64,000 bases of DNA, taken from the NCBI RefSeq assembly GCF_019800665.1, contig NZ_JAHVKO010000001.1, positions 496,001 to 560,000 on the forward strand, written 5' to 3'. Source of the DNA: Microbulbifer agarilyticus. GTDB lineage: Bacteria; Pseudomonadota; Gammaproteobacteria; Pseudomonadales; Cellvibrionaceae. The translations under genes and the position numbers were made by a program. Under the pieces are notes generated by a model. It saw only the letters and a program-made list of their open reading frames with translations, was not told the origin of the DNA and searched no databases. Below, piece by piece: positions 1 through 8,806 of this stretch (within the stretch, counting starts at the first letter, position 1; every line of letters starts with the position of its first letter).

Positions 1-660
1 CGTCGGTATTCCGGCGTACTCGGAATTAACGTAGGCAAGAATTTCGATACCCCGGTGGAGAAAGCAGCCGACGATTACTGTATCTGCATGGAAAAGGTAT
101 ACGCCCATGCGGATTACATCACTGCAAATGTTTCCTCACCGAACACCAAGGGGCTGCGTGATTTACAGTTCGGAGACAGCCTCAGCCAGCTGCTCAATGC
201 GCTGAAAGAAAAGCAGGCTCAGCTGGCCGCGGAGCAGGATCGCTATGTACCACTGGCGGTAAAGATTGCGCCGGATATGGATGATGATGCCATTGAACAG
301 GTGGCGAAGACATTGCAGGAGCACGAGATCGACGGTGTTATTGCCACCAACACCACCATCGACAAATCCTCCGTGGAAAACCTTGCGCACGGTACGGAGC
401 AGGGTGGATTGAGCGGGCGACCACTGCGCGAGCGGTCCACCGAAGTCATCCGCAAATTACACAGCGCGTTGAATGGAAGTATTCCGATTATCGGTGTTGG
501 CGGTATTTTTGATGGTGAGTCAGCCGCAGAAAAGATTCGTGCGGGTGCCACTGCGGTGCAGATTTACTCCGGCTTCATTTACCGTGGCCCGGAAGTGATT
601 CACGAAGCCGCAGCAGCGATTGCAGACTTACACAAAGCACGTGTGATCGAACACCGTTAA
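1..660 (+). CDS. pyrD: Dihydroorotate dehydrogenase (quinone), 5'-truncated
   Basis: This is the C-terminal about 219 residues of class 2 dihydroorotate dehydrogenase, the membrane-associated, quinone-linked flavoenzyme that makes orotate in pyrimidine synthesis. The frame is open from the first base and its first visible residues ([18 protein letters not shown]) already match the family, so the true start lies before the window; the GTG at 55 is only an internal codon. Visible family segments are the [12 protein letters not shown] motif, the IATNTT segment after the KIAPD strand, and the C-terminal FMN phosphate-binding GVGGIFDG and [16 protein letters not shown] segments. It is convergent with rmf, and the spacer between them holds two strong hairpins. 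Identification is secure; only the missing 5' end is uncertain. Confidence 0.96.
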   Translation, partial: RRYSGVLGINVGKNFDTPVEKAADDYCICMEKVYAHADYITANVSSPNTKGLRDLQFGDSLSQLLNALKEKQAQLAAEQDRYVPLAVKIAPDMDDDAIEQVAKTLQEHEIDGVIATNTTIDKSSVENLAHGTEQGGLSGRPLRERSTEVIRKLHSALNGSIPIIGVGGIFDGESAAEKIRAGATAVQIYSGFIYRGPEVIHEAAAAIADLHKARVIEHR

Positions 661-758
661 TCACTTTCCGGTGCTGGGGGCGATGCTCTCTTTGCTGCCG
701 ATTGTCGTGCGCACAGTGTGCAAAGTGACCGTGTGCAAATTGATTTAGAGAGTGCAAG

Positions 759-830
759 GTCCCGGTCTTGCGTAAGCGAGCCCGGGACTGCCGCGAGAGG
801 CGCTTCGAGATCGTTTAAAATCTCGAAGCG
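759..830. repeat. Two tandem hairpins between convergent pyrD and rmf
   Basis: Two inverted repeats lie 12 bp apart. The first (759-788) pairs GTCCCGG with CCGGGAC, continues through an inner stem and ends in a GTAA loop. The second (801-830) is a perfect 11-bp stem, CGCTTCGAGAT with ATCTCGAAGCG, around an 8-nt AT-rich loop. Neither is followed by a T-run on either strand, so they are not classical intrinsic terminators. Their position between two convergent 3' ends suggests 3'-end stabilisation or a REP-like element. The function is inferred only. Confidence 0.6.
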
Positions 831-910
831 AGTCGTAGTGTATATGGCCGCATTGCTGCGGAATTGAACTTGGCCGGGTGTGTGTTGGGCGGGCGACTTA
901 AACCGCCGGC

Positions 911-1114
911 TTACATACTCTCCAGACGTTGGGCTTGGGCCGCCGGCCCGAAGCCACTCCAAATATCCTCTCGCCCTTGGCGCCAACCGTTTACCCATTC
1001 CTGGTGAAGGGATCCGCTTTGGTAGGGGCAGCTATCGTGGTCTCTGCCCTGTACGGCGGCAACGTAACCTTTGTGAAGTGCTCTATCGTTGGGATTACGT
1101 TTTTGGCGTTTCAT
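911..1114 (-). CDS. rmf: Ribosome modulation factor
   Basis: This 67-residue basic protein begins MKRQKRNPNDRALHKGY and continues with CPYQ, WVNGW and R-rich segments, a close match to ribosome modulation factor (E. coli begins MKRQKRDRLERAHQRGY). RMF binds 70S ribosomes in stationary phase and promotes inactive 100S dimers. The E. coli protein is 55 residues; this one carries about 12 extra C-terminal residues (FGPAAQAQRLESM) with no function I can assign. The ATG at 1112-1114 is preceded on the minus strand by a GAGGT ribosome-binding site about 10 nt upstream. It is convergent with pyrD and divergent from rlmKL. A pyrD-rmf-rlmKL neighbourhood is also, from memory, seen in Pseudomonas. Confidence 0.93.
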   Translation of the reverse strand: MKRQKRNPNDRALHKGYVAAVQGRDHDSCPYQSGSLHQEWVNGWRQGREDIWSGFGPAAQAQRLESM

Positions 1115-1511
1115 AGGCGTAATACCTCATTCTGATTGTGACTTAAGCGGCGCGAAGCCGGCTGCGGGACCGGTATCACCACTTCTCCCCTTATGCTCTA
1201 AACAGCTTATTGTGGATGGGGCCCGGCGAGAAGGGGTGCCGCTACCGATTATTGGGCCAAATTGCGGCAGGGTAGGGAAGGATTCGTTTTTTCTGAAAAA
1301 CGCCGTCCATAGGTTCAAATTATCTAATGTGAGAAACCTTCTCTGGGCTATTTCGGGGTCTTGAAGAATAGAATTCCCGATTGCGGTATGCTTGCGCCAT
1401 CTACACATCCTCTGGCCAAAATGGCCATAACATTTTTGCCAAATTGCCCCGGTTGGCCGCTTGAAAAGAGTGGCGCGTTTTGGGGACCAAAGGCACCTTG
1501 AGGTCGAATCC
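1115..1511. other. Divergent rmf/rlmKL intergenic region
   Basis: This 397-bp spacer holds the start regions of two divergent genes. No convincing additional gene is seen. A small AT-rich hairpin (CGTTTTT with AAAAACG) lies at 1285-1302. The rlmKL ribosome-binding site GAGGT lies at 1500-1504. I could not identify a clear promoter pair on either strand. Confidence 0.5.
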
Positions 1512-3692
1512 TTGACTGAGAAATTTGAATTTACAGCCACCTGCCCAAAAGGCCTGGAAAGTGTGCTCGCGAATGAATTGCGCCAGATCGGCGCGAACGT
1601 TTTGCGGGAGCAGCCGGCGGCGGTGCGCTTTGATGGCGATCTCGCCATGGCTTACCGGGTTAACCTGTGGAGTCGTATTGCAAACCGGGTTTTGCTGAAC
1701 CTTGGGCAAGCGCGCATTGAAGATGCGGAAGCTTTGTATCGTGCAGTGGCAGAGCAGCCCTGGGAAGAACACATCAGCCCCAACGGCGTACTTTGGGTGC
1801 AGTTTTCTGGTACCAATCGGGAAATACGCAACAGCCAGTTTGGTGCCCAGAAAGCAAAAGATGCCATCGTTGATCGCCTGCGCAAGGCGACCGGTGCACG
1901 CCCGGATGTCGACAAGCGCGATCCAGACCTATCGGTGATGTTGCGCTTACATCGCGATGTCCTTGAGATCGCGATCGATCTCAGTGGCGATAGCCTGCAT
2001 CGTCGCGGTTACCGCACCCACATCGGCGCGGCACCACTGAAAGAAAATCTCGCGGCGGCGTTGCTGATGCGCGCGGGCTGGCCACAAATTGCCGCCGAGG
2101 GCGGTGCCTTACTGGACCCCATGTGCGGTTCAGGCACCTTTCTGGTGGAGGCGGCATTGATGGCGGCAGATGTGGCCCCCGGGCTGTTGCGCGAGGAGTT
2201 TGGTTTCGAGCGCTGGTTGAACCACCAAAGCGATATCTGGCTGTCATTGCGGGAGGAAGCGCTGCAGCGCCGCACCGAAGGCCTGGCAAAGCCACTGCCG
2301 GAAATCCGCGGCTACGATGCAGACGCAAAGGTGCTGTTTGCGGCTGAATCCAATATCGCGCGGGCCGGACTGGACAAGCAGGTGCGCGTCAGCTGTCGGC
2401 CGGTAGCGGCCTTCAAAGTGCCGAGCCATCGTCCGGTAACCGCGGGGCTGGTAATTACCAATCCGCCCTACGGTGAGCGGCTGGGAGAGCAGGAGGCGCT
2501 GCGCGAAACTTATGCGGAACTCGGTGGCCAGCTGAAGAAAGAGTTTGCCGGTTGGAAGGCGGCTATTTTTACCGGCAATCCCGAACTTTGTCATTCCACC
2601 GGCCTGCGCTCGCACAAGCAATACAAACTGTTTAACGGCAGTATCCCCAGCCAGCTGCTGTTGTTTGATATTCACGCGCAATCCGGAGAGCGCAGCCAGG
2701 AAGGCGGAGCGCGTTTGTCCGAAGAAGCGCAGATGGTGGCGAATCGCCTGCAAAAAAATTTGCGCACTACCGGCAAGTGGGCGCAACGCAGTGGTGTCAG
2801 TTGCTATCGCTTGTACGATGCGGACCTGCCCGAGTATTCCGCCGCCATCGATATTTACCAGTCGTTGGAAGGCGAGCGCTTCGCGCATATTCAGGAATAC
2901 CGCGCGCCCGCGAGTATTCCGGAACAAAAAGCCCGGGGTCGTCTGATGGATCTGGTACGGGCAACGCGTCAGGTTCTGGATCTGTCACCGCGTAATGTCT
3001 CCATTAAAGAGCGCCGCCGCCATAGCCACAAAGACAGCGGCAGCCAATACCAGAAACGTGGTGAAGATTCTCGCACTTTCCTCGTGGACGAATACGGGGC
3101 AAAGCTGGAGATCAATCTGTGGGATTATCTCGATACCGGCCTGTTTCTGGATCATCGTCCGGTGCGCCAGCACCTGCGTAAACTGGCCAAGGGCAAACGT
3201 TTGCTTAACCTGTTCTGCTATACGGCCACCGCAACCGTGCAGGCAGCAATTGGTGGTTGTTCCGACAGTACCAGTGTTGACCTGTCAAAGACCTATCAGG
3301 CGTGGGGGCAGAGAAACTTCCGTGAAAATGGCATGGACCCATACCGCCACCAGCTAATTGAAGCCGACTGCCTGCAATGGCTGCACGCTGCGCAGGCCAA
3401 TCGCAAGGGGCATTACGACGTGATCTTTCTGGATCCGCCGACCTTTTCAAACTCTGCAAAAATGCAGGGCGTGCTCGATATCCAGCGAGATCATGGGGAA
3501 TTGATTCGTCAGTGTATGTCGCTGCTGAGTAAAGATGGGGTGCTGCTGTTTTCCAATAACTTGCGCAGCTTCAAAATGGACGAGGAGGTGCAGTCAGAGT
3601 TTGAGGTGGAAAACCTTTCAGCCAAGCTGCTCGACAAGGATTTCCAGCGCAACCCGAAAATTCACAATGTGTGGGAAGTGCGGGCCCGGTAA
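1512..3692 (+). CDS. rlmL: Bifunctional 23S rRNA (guanine) methyltransferase RlmKL
   Basis: This 726-residue fusion enzyme has an N-terminal half (RlmL) that makes m2G2445 and a C-terminal half (RlmK) that makes m7G2069 in 23S rRNA, both SAM-dependent. The N-terminus (FEFTATCPKGLESVLANEL) starts the THUMP-containing RlmL part. The SAM loop DPMCGSGTFLVEAA and catalytic NPPYGER motif follow near residues 195-325. The RlmK half carries a second Rossmann domain with LNLFCYTATATVQA and DPPTFSNS. The frame is open back to a TTG at 1461, but homology begins just after the TTG at 1512, which has GAGGT 7 nt upstream, so 1512 is preferred. The stop is 7 bp from the stop of the convergent kinase gene. 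Confidence 0.93.
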   Translation: MTEKFEFTATCPKGLESVLANELRQIGANVLREQPAAVRFDGDLAMAYRVNLWSRIANRVLLNLGQARIEDAEALYRAVAEQPWEEHISPNGVLWVQFSGTNREIRNSQFGAQKAKDAIVDRLRKATGARPDVDKRDPDLSVMLRLHRDVLEIAIDLSGDSLHRRGYRTHIGAAPLKENLAAALLMRAGWPQIAAEGGALLDPMCGSGTFLVEAALMAADVAPGLLREEFGFERWLNHQSDIWLSLREEALQRRTEGLAKPLPEIRGYDADAKVLFAAESNIARAGLDKQVRVSCRPVAAFKVPSHRPVTAGLVITNPPYGERLGEQEALRETYAELGGQLKKEFAGWKAAIFTGNPELCHSTGLRSHKQYKLFNGSIPSQLLLFDIHAQSGERSQEGGARLSEEAQMVANRLQKNLRTTGKWAQRSGVSCYRLYDADLPEYSAAIDIYQSLEGERFAHIQEYRAPASIPEQKARGRLMDLVRATRQVLDLSPRNVSIKERRRHSHKDSGSQYQKRGEDSRTFLVDEYGAKLEINLWDYLDTGLFLDHRPVRQHLRKLAKGKRLLNLFCYTATATVQAAIGGCSDSTSVDLSKTYQAWGQRNFRENGMDPYRHQLIEADCLQWLHAAQANRKGHYDVIFLDPPTFSNSAKMQGVLDIQRDHGELIRQCMSLLSKDGVLLFSNNLRSFKMDEEVQSEFEVENLSAKLLDKDFQRNPKIHNVWEVRAR

Positions 3693-3699
3693 TGAGCCG

Positions 3700-6147
3700 T
3701 TATAGCTCCATGACCAGGCGGAAGCCCACTTCTTTGGAGTGGGCGCGCTCATACAGTCCGGTACGGTAGTCTGAGCTGATATTGCGGAGCGGTTCACGCA
3801 TGGAGCCGCCACGGACCACGCGCAGATCGCAGTTTTTCAGCTGCACTGGTCGCGCATCGCTGCGGTGGTTGGTGAAGTCGCCGAGAAAACAATCCTGCAC
3901 CCATTCGCCAACATTGCCCGCGGTGTCATACAGCCCAAACTGATTGGCTTTGTAGTTGCCCACCGGAGCACTTGTTGCGGAAAACAGCGAGTTGAATTCA
4001 CTTGCGCAGCCGCGGCGGCAGTTGGCTTTGCCGCGGGGACTGCCCTGGCCCCACCAGTATGGCGTGTCGCTGTTTGCCCGCGCGGCAAATTCCCATTCGG
4101 CTTCACTCGCCAAACGATATTTTTGCCCGCTCTGTTCGCTCAGCCACTTGGCATAGCGCTGCGCTTCGACCCAGCTCACGTTGATCACCGGGCGCGTGCC
4201 ACGCCCCCAACCCTGATCACCCGGTAAGCTGCGGCCGCTGGCTTTTGCATAGCGATCGTAGTCGTTGAACGTCACTTCGTGCGCGCCAATGGCGTAGGGG
4301 CGTCGGATCGTGATTTTGTGTTCGGGGCTGGTGAAAGGACGCGCGTTGTTCCCCATGGTGAAAGCGCCGGGGGAGATCACGACCATTTCGGGGCCACGGC
4401 CACCGTCTTTTAACGGCGACTGAAAACTCCTACCGGCAAAGTATTTGCGCTCTAGCTGTACCGCGAGATTAACGTTGGCAGAATCGATTTCCACCCAGCG
4501 CCGCACGGTGCTGAAGCCGGGCTTACTCACCTCAACGTCATAGCGCCCGGGTTCCAGGCTAATGCCCGGGGTGTATCGTGGGACGATGTTCATGATGCGA
4601 ACGCGCGCATCACCGGGTGTTGGCGACACCTTGAGTGCGTAGGTCGGTGGCGGGGCGGCTACTTCGGGTTCTTGCGGAGTCGCGGCTGCATTGGTGTTGC
4701 TGATGGCGGCCGCAGGATTGGGTTCCTCAGCAGTGGCAATATTGCCTGTCTCAGCGGTATCAGGATTTGCCGCCGTCGTGTTGGGGGTAGCTTCCGCGAT
4801 AGCTGCCGGGGCAGGGGTATCGCGCAGCACCGGACCCGCCAGGCGCGCGTTCGGTTCTTGTAATGTCGAATTGCCGGGAAGGAGGTCGCTGGAAAGACTC
4901 GGTAAATCAGCGGCAGCCTGTTCGGCTTGCGGTGCACCATTATTCTCGGGCAGCAGTATCTGTGAGGTGATATCAACGGCTTCGTTCACCAGCCCGGAAT
5001 CGGTCTGCCACTGGAATTTGTTACTAAACAGGCTGAACAGTACCCAGACTAGGGTGAAACTCACCGCCAGCAGGCCGAAGAACATTTTCGATCTGCGTTT
5101 GATGGGGGCGGCCTGCTCGACCACTTGCCGAATACGCATAATAGTCTGCTGTTCGGCGCGCGGATTTTGTTGGTGAACCGGCTTGTCGCGAAAGCGCGCC
5201 CAAGCGGCGACGATGCGATCGGAAAGAGTGCCGTACAGGGTTAGCAGCAGTGCGCGTAGCAAGCTGGAAACGCGCACCGAGGTGTTGTTCATTTTGGTGG
5301 TCGGGGCCGGCGATTTGCCATCCAGTGCCGCGAGTAACTGGTCGATGGCATCGACCACGTCCAGCCCGCGCTGAAAGCGTTGTTCAGGGTCTTTGGCAAG
5401 GAAACGGTCAATGAGCCCCTGGTACAAGGTGTGTCGCGCAGGCAGGCGAGGAATCGGGTCGGTGAGGTGCTTAATAGCAATAGCAACGGCTTCTTCGGCC
5501 TGGAAAGGCACTGCGCTGGTGAGCATTTCATAGAACACCACACCGAGGCTGTACAAGTCGGCGCGCCCATCGACAGCCGCGCCTCGTGCCTGTTCTGGGC
5601 TCATATAGTGCGGGGTGCCGACAACCATTCCGGTGTTGGTCATGCGCGTGGTGCGGGCAACGGCACGCGCCACACCGAAGTCGGTGAGAATCGCTGAGCC
5701 GTCTTCCCGAAACAGGATGTTCTCCGGTTTCAGGTCGCGGTGCACATAGCCCTTGTTGCTGGCGTGGTCCAGCGCCATGGCAATCTGGCGGGTAATGTGC
5801 AGGGCGTCGAGAGGTTCAATGGCGCCTTTGGTAAGCGCGTCCGCCACGGAGCCACCGGGTAGGTAGTCCATGGCGATGTAATTCAGGCTGCGGTAACGGC
5901 CGATGTCGTGGATGGCAACAATATTGGGGTGCGACAGCTGGCCAACGATGTTGGCTTCGCGCTGGAAGCGTTCACTGAAAATCGGGTCTGCGTTAAGGAC
6001 GGGAGACATCACTTTCAGGGCAACCTGACGCCCCATGCTGCGCTGGGTAGCCAGGTATACGGTCGACATACCGCCCTGATTAATTTTCTTCAGGATCTGG
6101 TAGCCAGGGATCTCCAGCGAGGCGGCGCCGCTGCTGACAACTTCCAT
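3700..6147 (-). CDS. Transmembrane Ser/Thr protein kinase with C-terminal FGE-sulfatase domain
   Basis: This 815-residue protein combines a Hanks-type kinase with a sulfatase-modifying-factor-like domain. Kinase motifs are complete: glycine loop INQGGMSTV, VALK with Lys45, HRDLKPEN with catalytic Asp138, DFG at 156-158, and GTPHYMSPEQ. A single membrane segment (FFGLLAVSFTLVWVLFSLF) lies near residues 355-375, followed by an Ala/Pro/Asn-rich spacer. A PEGA-like segment (ALKVSPTPGDARVRIMNI) comes next, then an FGE-type domain from about residue 590 (PGAFTMGNN, EVTFNDYDRYAK, INVSWVEAQRYAKWLS, LASEAEWEFAARA, GNVGEWVQDC, VRGGSMRE, GFRLV). The kinase should be cytoplasmic and the FGE-like part periplasmic. 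ATG at 6147 has AAGGA upstream. The phosphatase gene lies 16 bp upstream in the same orientation. The FGE-like domain may bind ligands rather than modify sulfatases. Confidence 0.92.
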   Translation of the reverse strand: MEVVSSGAASLEIPGYQILKKINQGGMSTVYLATQRSMGRQVALKVMSPVLNADPIFSERFQREANIVGQLSHPNIVAIHDIGRYRSLNYIAMDYLPGGSVADALTKGAIEPLDALHITRQIAMALDHASNKGYVHRDLKPENILFREDGSAILTDFGVARAVARTTRMTNTGMVVGTPHYMSPEQARGAAVDGRADLYSLGVVFYEMLTSAVPFQAEEAVAIAIKHLTDPIPRLPARHTLYQGLIDRFLAKDPEQRFQRGLDVVDAIDQLLAALDGKSPAPTTKMNNTSVRVSSLLRALLLTLYGTLSDRIVAAWARFRDKPVHQQNPRAEQQTIMRIRQVVEQAAPIKRRSKMFFGLLAVSFTLVWVLFSLFSNKFQWQTDSGLVNEAVDITSQILLPENNGAPQAEQAAADLPSLSSDLLPGNSTLQEPNARLAGPVLRDTPAPAAIAEATPNTTAANPDTAETGNIATAEEPNPAAAISNTNAAATPQEPEVAAPPPTYALKVSPTPGDARVRIMNIVPRYTPGISLEPGRYDVEVSKPGFSTVRRWVEIDSANVNLAVQLERKYFAGRSFQSPLKDGGRGPEMVVISPGAFTMGNNARPFTSPEHKITIRRPYAIGAHEVTFNDYDRYAKASGRSLPGDQGWGRGTRPVINVSWVEAQRYAKWLSEQSGQKYRLASEAEWEFAARANSDTPYWWGQGSPRGKANCRRGCASEFNSLFSATSAPVGNYKANQFGLYDTAGNVGEWVQDCFLGDFTNHRSDARPVQLKNCDLRVVRGGSMREPLRNISSDYRTGLYERAHSKEVGFRLVMEL

Positions 6148-6163
6148 TCGAGCCCGTTCCTTG

Positions 6164-7159
6164 TTAACTGTTCAGTAGCTGCCAGGTGACATAAATACCT
6201 GCCGATAAAATCAAGGCAAGTGTAGTGATGTTCAGTATTAGTTTGCCGCGAGTGGAAAAAATTTTATGGGACCCAAGTAGCGAGCGCGATGTGCGAGAGT
6301 TCTGCTTTTGTGACTTAGGGTTCCCATTAGCGTCAAATTTTGTGGCTTGGTCGTATGCCTGGTTGTCGGGCGCACTGATGACTTGCACGGTAATGTTATC
6401 GCGTCCGCCAGCATCCAGTGCCGCGGCGATCAGTAAGTCGCTCGCACGCTGGTTGTCGGTATTCTTTGCCAGGACTTCGCAAATCTCGGCAGGGCTCACA
6501 TCATTGCTGAGTCCGTCGCTGCACAACAACAGCTTTTGGCCAGCGCCCCAGGAAAAAGAGGCGCGGTCGATTTCAAGTGTTGGATTGGCGGAGCCGCCAA
6601 TGCAACGGGTAATTACATGCCGGTTCGGGTGATTGGCCGCTTCTTCCTGATTAATCGCACCCGAATCCACGAGCATCTGCACGTAGGAATGATCCACTGT
6701 GAGCTGCTTCAGGGTCCCATGTGGGAATGGCTGGTCGGTGCCGTCAGGTACTTCGCTTGGAGGGGTCCACAGGTAGGCGCGGCTGTCACCGACCCAATAA
6801 ATATGGAAATAGGACGCGTCTTCGGCCACTACGACCGCGGTGGTGCCCATCGCGGTATTGCTGTTTTCGTCACCGGCCAGCAACGCATGTGCGCGACGCA
6901 GGGCCTGCTCGTAATGTCGATCGGTAGCGGAGGAACGCTGAATCTCTTCGACCACGGTCTGGCTGGCGATTTCTCCAGCCTGATGACCACCTAATCCATC
7001 GGCGACCACCCACACGCCCCGGGACTCGTCGCCCCAGAACGCATCCTCGTTCTGATCGCGGCGGTATCCGGTGTGGGTCGCACCAGCACTGCGCATATTG
7101 GCGCGGACGGCGGGTTGGCTCACACCGCTCGGGCGTTCCCGTACTTTGGCTTCACTCAC
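6164..7159 (-). CDS. PP2C-family protein phosphatase with C-terminal membrane anchor
   Basis: This 331-residue PPM/PP2C-type Ser/Thr phosphatase probably reverses the action of the adjacent kinase. The metal-binding and catalytic motifs are present: RDQNEDAFW near residue 35, VVADGLGGHQAGEIAS, VGDSRAYL, LLLCSDGLSND, and GGRDNITV. One hydrophobic segment near the C-terminus (LILNITTLALILSAGIYVTWQLL) would anchor it in the inner membrane with the catalytic domain in the cytoplasm. It starts with GTG at 7157-7159. It is transcribed as a two-gene unit with the kinase (16 bp between them) and divergently from the FHA gene. PppA of type VI secretion loci is a relative, but no secretion genes are visible here. 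Confidence 0.93.
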   Translation of the reverse strand: MSEAKVRERPSGVSQPAVRANMRSAGATHTGYRRDQNEDAFWGDESRGVWVVADGLGGHQAGEIASQTVVEEIQRSSATDRHYEQALRRAHALLAGDENSNTAMGTTAVVVAEDASYFHIYWVGDSRAYLWTPPSEVPDGTDQPFPHGTLKQLTVDHSYVQMLVDSGAINQEEAANHPNRHVITRCIGGSANPTLEIDRASFSWGAGQKLLLCSDGLSNDVSPAEICEVLAKNTDNQRASDLLIAAALDAGGRDNITVQVISAPDNQAYDQATKFDANGNPKSQKQNSRTSRSLLGSHKIFSTRGKLILNITTLALILSAGIYVTWQLLNS

Positions 7160-7482
7160 TGGTATGCAACTACCTGTTACCTGTCGTTATTGTCGAAAGC
7201 GCCACTAGTGCCTTATACCCATATTCCCTGGAGGTTCCGCGGGCATTTTGCAAGGCAGCTGTGGTTTACATAGTAGAGCCTGATGACATTGTAAGCTGCA
7301 AACGGATTCACAGGCCAATCAATTTACGCGTGATAAACTTCCATCGCGCTTTCTCGCTGAGATGACTCGCGAAAACGCATGAATTGGCTTTGGCTGGCGC
7401 ATATTGCCGGCCCTGATAGCCCCTTACCGAATAAATTGATTAAAAATTGTACGCCTTTTGGCGGCCTCAAGGAAGCTCGATC
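7160..7482. other. Divergent phosphatase/FHA intergenic region
   Basis: This 323-bp spacer separates the divergent phosphatase and FHA genes and must hold both promoters. I see the FHA ribosome-binding site (AAGGA at 7469-7473). I found no convincing additional gene, repeat or operator in it. Confidence 0.5.
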
Positions 7483-8391
7483 ATGTTGAAACTGTGTGAC
7501 GTGAAAGATTCCAGCCAAAGTGTATGGCTCGTTGCGCCCAAAGTGACCGTTGGCCGGGGAAGTCAGTGTGACCTGACCCTGGCGGATCCGTCTGTGGCCA
7601 AGTTGCACGCAGAGATCCTGGTGGATGGCGACGAATTAGAGTTGCACAACCTTTCCGGCGGAGCTCAGCTGCTGGTGAATGGCAAGCTGATCGAAGGCAG
7701 TTGTCGCTTGCAGCCGAACGATCGCGTGCAGGTTGGCGACCGACAGCTCGCGGTCGTTGACCCCAAAATTACCCGCCTGAAAGCGGCCGGCAATGCCGCA
7801 AATGTGGCCTGGGCACTGCGTGCGAACCACCCGGCGATCGTGGGGCGCGTATTTCCCGTGCGCGAGACCACCATTGTGGGTCGTTCCGACGAGTGTGATT
7901 TGACCTTTTCCATGTCGCACCTCTCCCGTCGTCATGCGCGACTTGAAGTGCGCGAAGGTCTGCTGTTTGCAGTGGACCTCGGCTCGGCAAACGGTACCTA
8001 TCTCAATAATCAACGTATCACCGAGTCCCGCGTGCGCCGTGGTGACGAACTGCGTTTCGACAGCTTGAGCTTTAGCGTGGTGGGTCCGGCAGATGACCTG
8101 GACAAAACCACGGTTCGCCAGGCAGTCACCATGCCTGAGGCGGCGCGCCAAAGTGCGGCGCTGGATCAGGCGATGCGACGCAGCCAGCTGGGCATGCGTT
8201 CCCAGGCGGAGGATGCTCGTTCACCGGCTAGCGAAGGTGGTTCCTTTGGTGCGCAGGAATCCATTTCTGCGGGCTATCGCGGTGAGTCCGCCGCAGCCAG
8301 CGGCAGCGGCGGCTGGTTGTGGTTGGGTGTTATCGTCGCCGGTGCTGCGGCGGCTGGTTTTTTCTGGGCACGTAGTCAGGGGCTGGTATAA
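7483..8391 (+). CDS. Tandem-FHA membrane protein
   Basis: This 302-residue protein has two forkhead-associated (phosphothreonine-binding) domains and a C-terminal membrane helix. FHA1 (about residues 1-90) shows VTVGRGSQCDLTL and a VNGKLIEGS region. FHA2 (about 110-200) has the full signature TTIVGRSDECDLTF, LSRRHARL and DLGSANGTYLNN. A disordered Ala/Ser-rich linker follows, then WLWLGVIVAGAAAAGFFWA. It is the natural reader for targets of the neighbouring kinase and phosphatase; that role is inferred from context. The frame extends upstream to a TTG at 7447, but ATG 7483 has an AAGGA site 9 nt upstream and fits the first FHA strand. The next gene begins 2 bp after its stop. Confidence 0.9.
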   Translation: MLKLCDVKDSSQSVWLVAPKVTVGRGSQCDLTLADPSVAKLHAEILVDGDELELHNLSGGAQLLVNGKLIEGSCRLQPNDRVQVGDRQLAVVDPKITRLKAAGNAANVAWALRANHPAIVGRVFPVRETTIVGRSDECDLTFSMSHLSRRHARLEVREGLLFAVDLGSANGTYLNNQRITESRVRRGDELRFDSLSFSVVGPADDLDKTTVRQAVTMPEAARQSAALDQAMRRSQLGMRSQAEDARSPASEGGSFGAQESISAGYRGESAAASGSGGWLWLGVIVAGAAAAGFFWARSQGLV

Positions 8392-8393
8392 GC

Positions 8394-8648
8394 GTGGCCG
8401 AGCGCGACATACTCCTGTACACCACACTGGGCTGCAGTCTTTGTGAAAAGGCCAAGTCGGAGATTTGGCCGCTGCTGGAGAAATATCAGTTGCGGCTGGT
8501 CTCGGTAGATATTGCCGATGACGAAACTCTGACCCGTTTGTTTGGCTGGAGTATTCCAGTTGTTGGTCTTGGGCAGGTGGATGATGTGATTTGCTGGCCG
8601 TTTACGGTCGACGAATTGGATCAGTGGCTGGTGGCTCGGTTGGCTTAA
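8394..8648 (+). CDS. Glutaredoxin/thioredoxin-fold protein (DUF836 type)
   Basis: This 84-residue thioredoxin-fold protein begins DILLYTTLGCSLCEKAKSEI, giving a CxxC redox motif (CSLC) directly after the first strand, then a cis-Pro-type segment SIPVVGL. Length and motifs fit the small glutaredoxin-like DUF836 family, whose substrates are unknown. The start is a GTG 2 bp after the FHA stop, so the two genes are probably translationally coupled. A redox role next to a kinase cassette is not a known association, and co-transcription may be incidental. Confidence 0.85.
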   Translation: MAERDILLYTTLGCSLCEKAKSEIWPLLEKYQLRLVSVDIADDETLTRLFGWSIPVVGLGQVDDVICWPFTVDELDQWLVARLA

Positions 8649-8689
8649 GCCAACACGAGCTGCTTGGTGCTCTGCTTCATCGTATTCCA

Positions 8690-8728
8690 TTTCTTTTTCT
8701 TTTTCTTTTTCTTTTTCTTTTTCTTTTC
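8690..8728. repeat. (TTTTTC)n simple-sequence tract
   Basis: About six uninterrupted copies of the hexamer TTTTTC (pyrimidine-only on the plus strand) follow the glutaredoxin-like gene, with further degenerate CTTTTC units to about 8760. The tract lies between convergent gene ends and outside any coding region. It may act in transcription termination or simply be slippage-prone. Both are inferences. Confidence 0.85.
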
Positions 8729-8806
8729 TCTTTTCCCTATCTTTTCTCCTCTCTGCTTTTTGTCACCCGCTTGTTCCGGTCAAGCCCTATAACCGTGCAT
8801 ATAAAG

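Noticed and set aside
880-1135. Open frames on the plus strand, one with a hydrophobic stretch resembling a small membrane protein
   Set aside because: They lie opposite rmf, whose sequence match is specific; the hydrophobicity is a product of the complementary codons.
3700-8391. Type VI secretion regulatory cluster
   Set aside because: Kinase, phosphatase and FHA proteins are present, but no Tss structural gene is in or next to the cassette.
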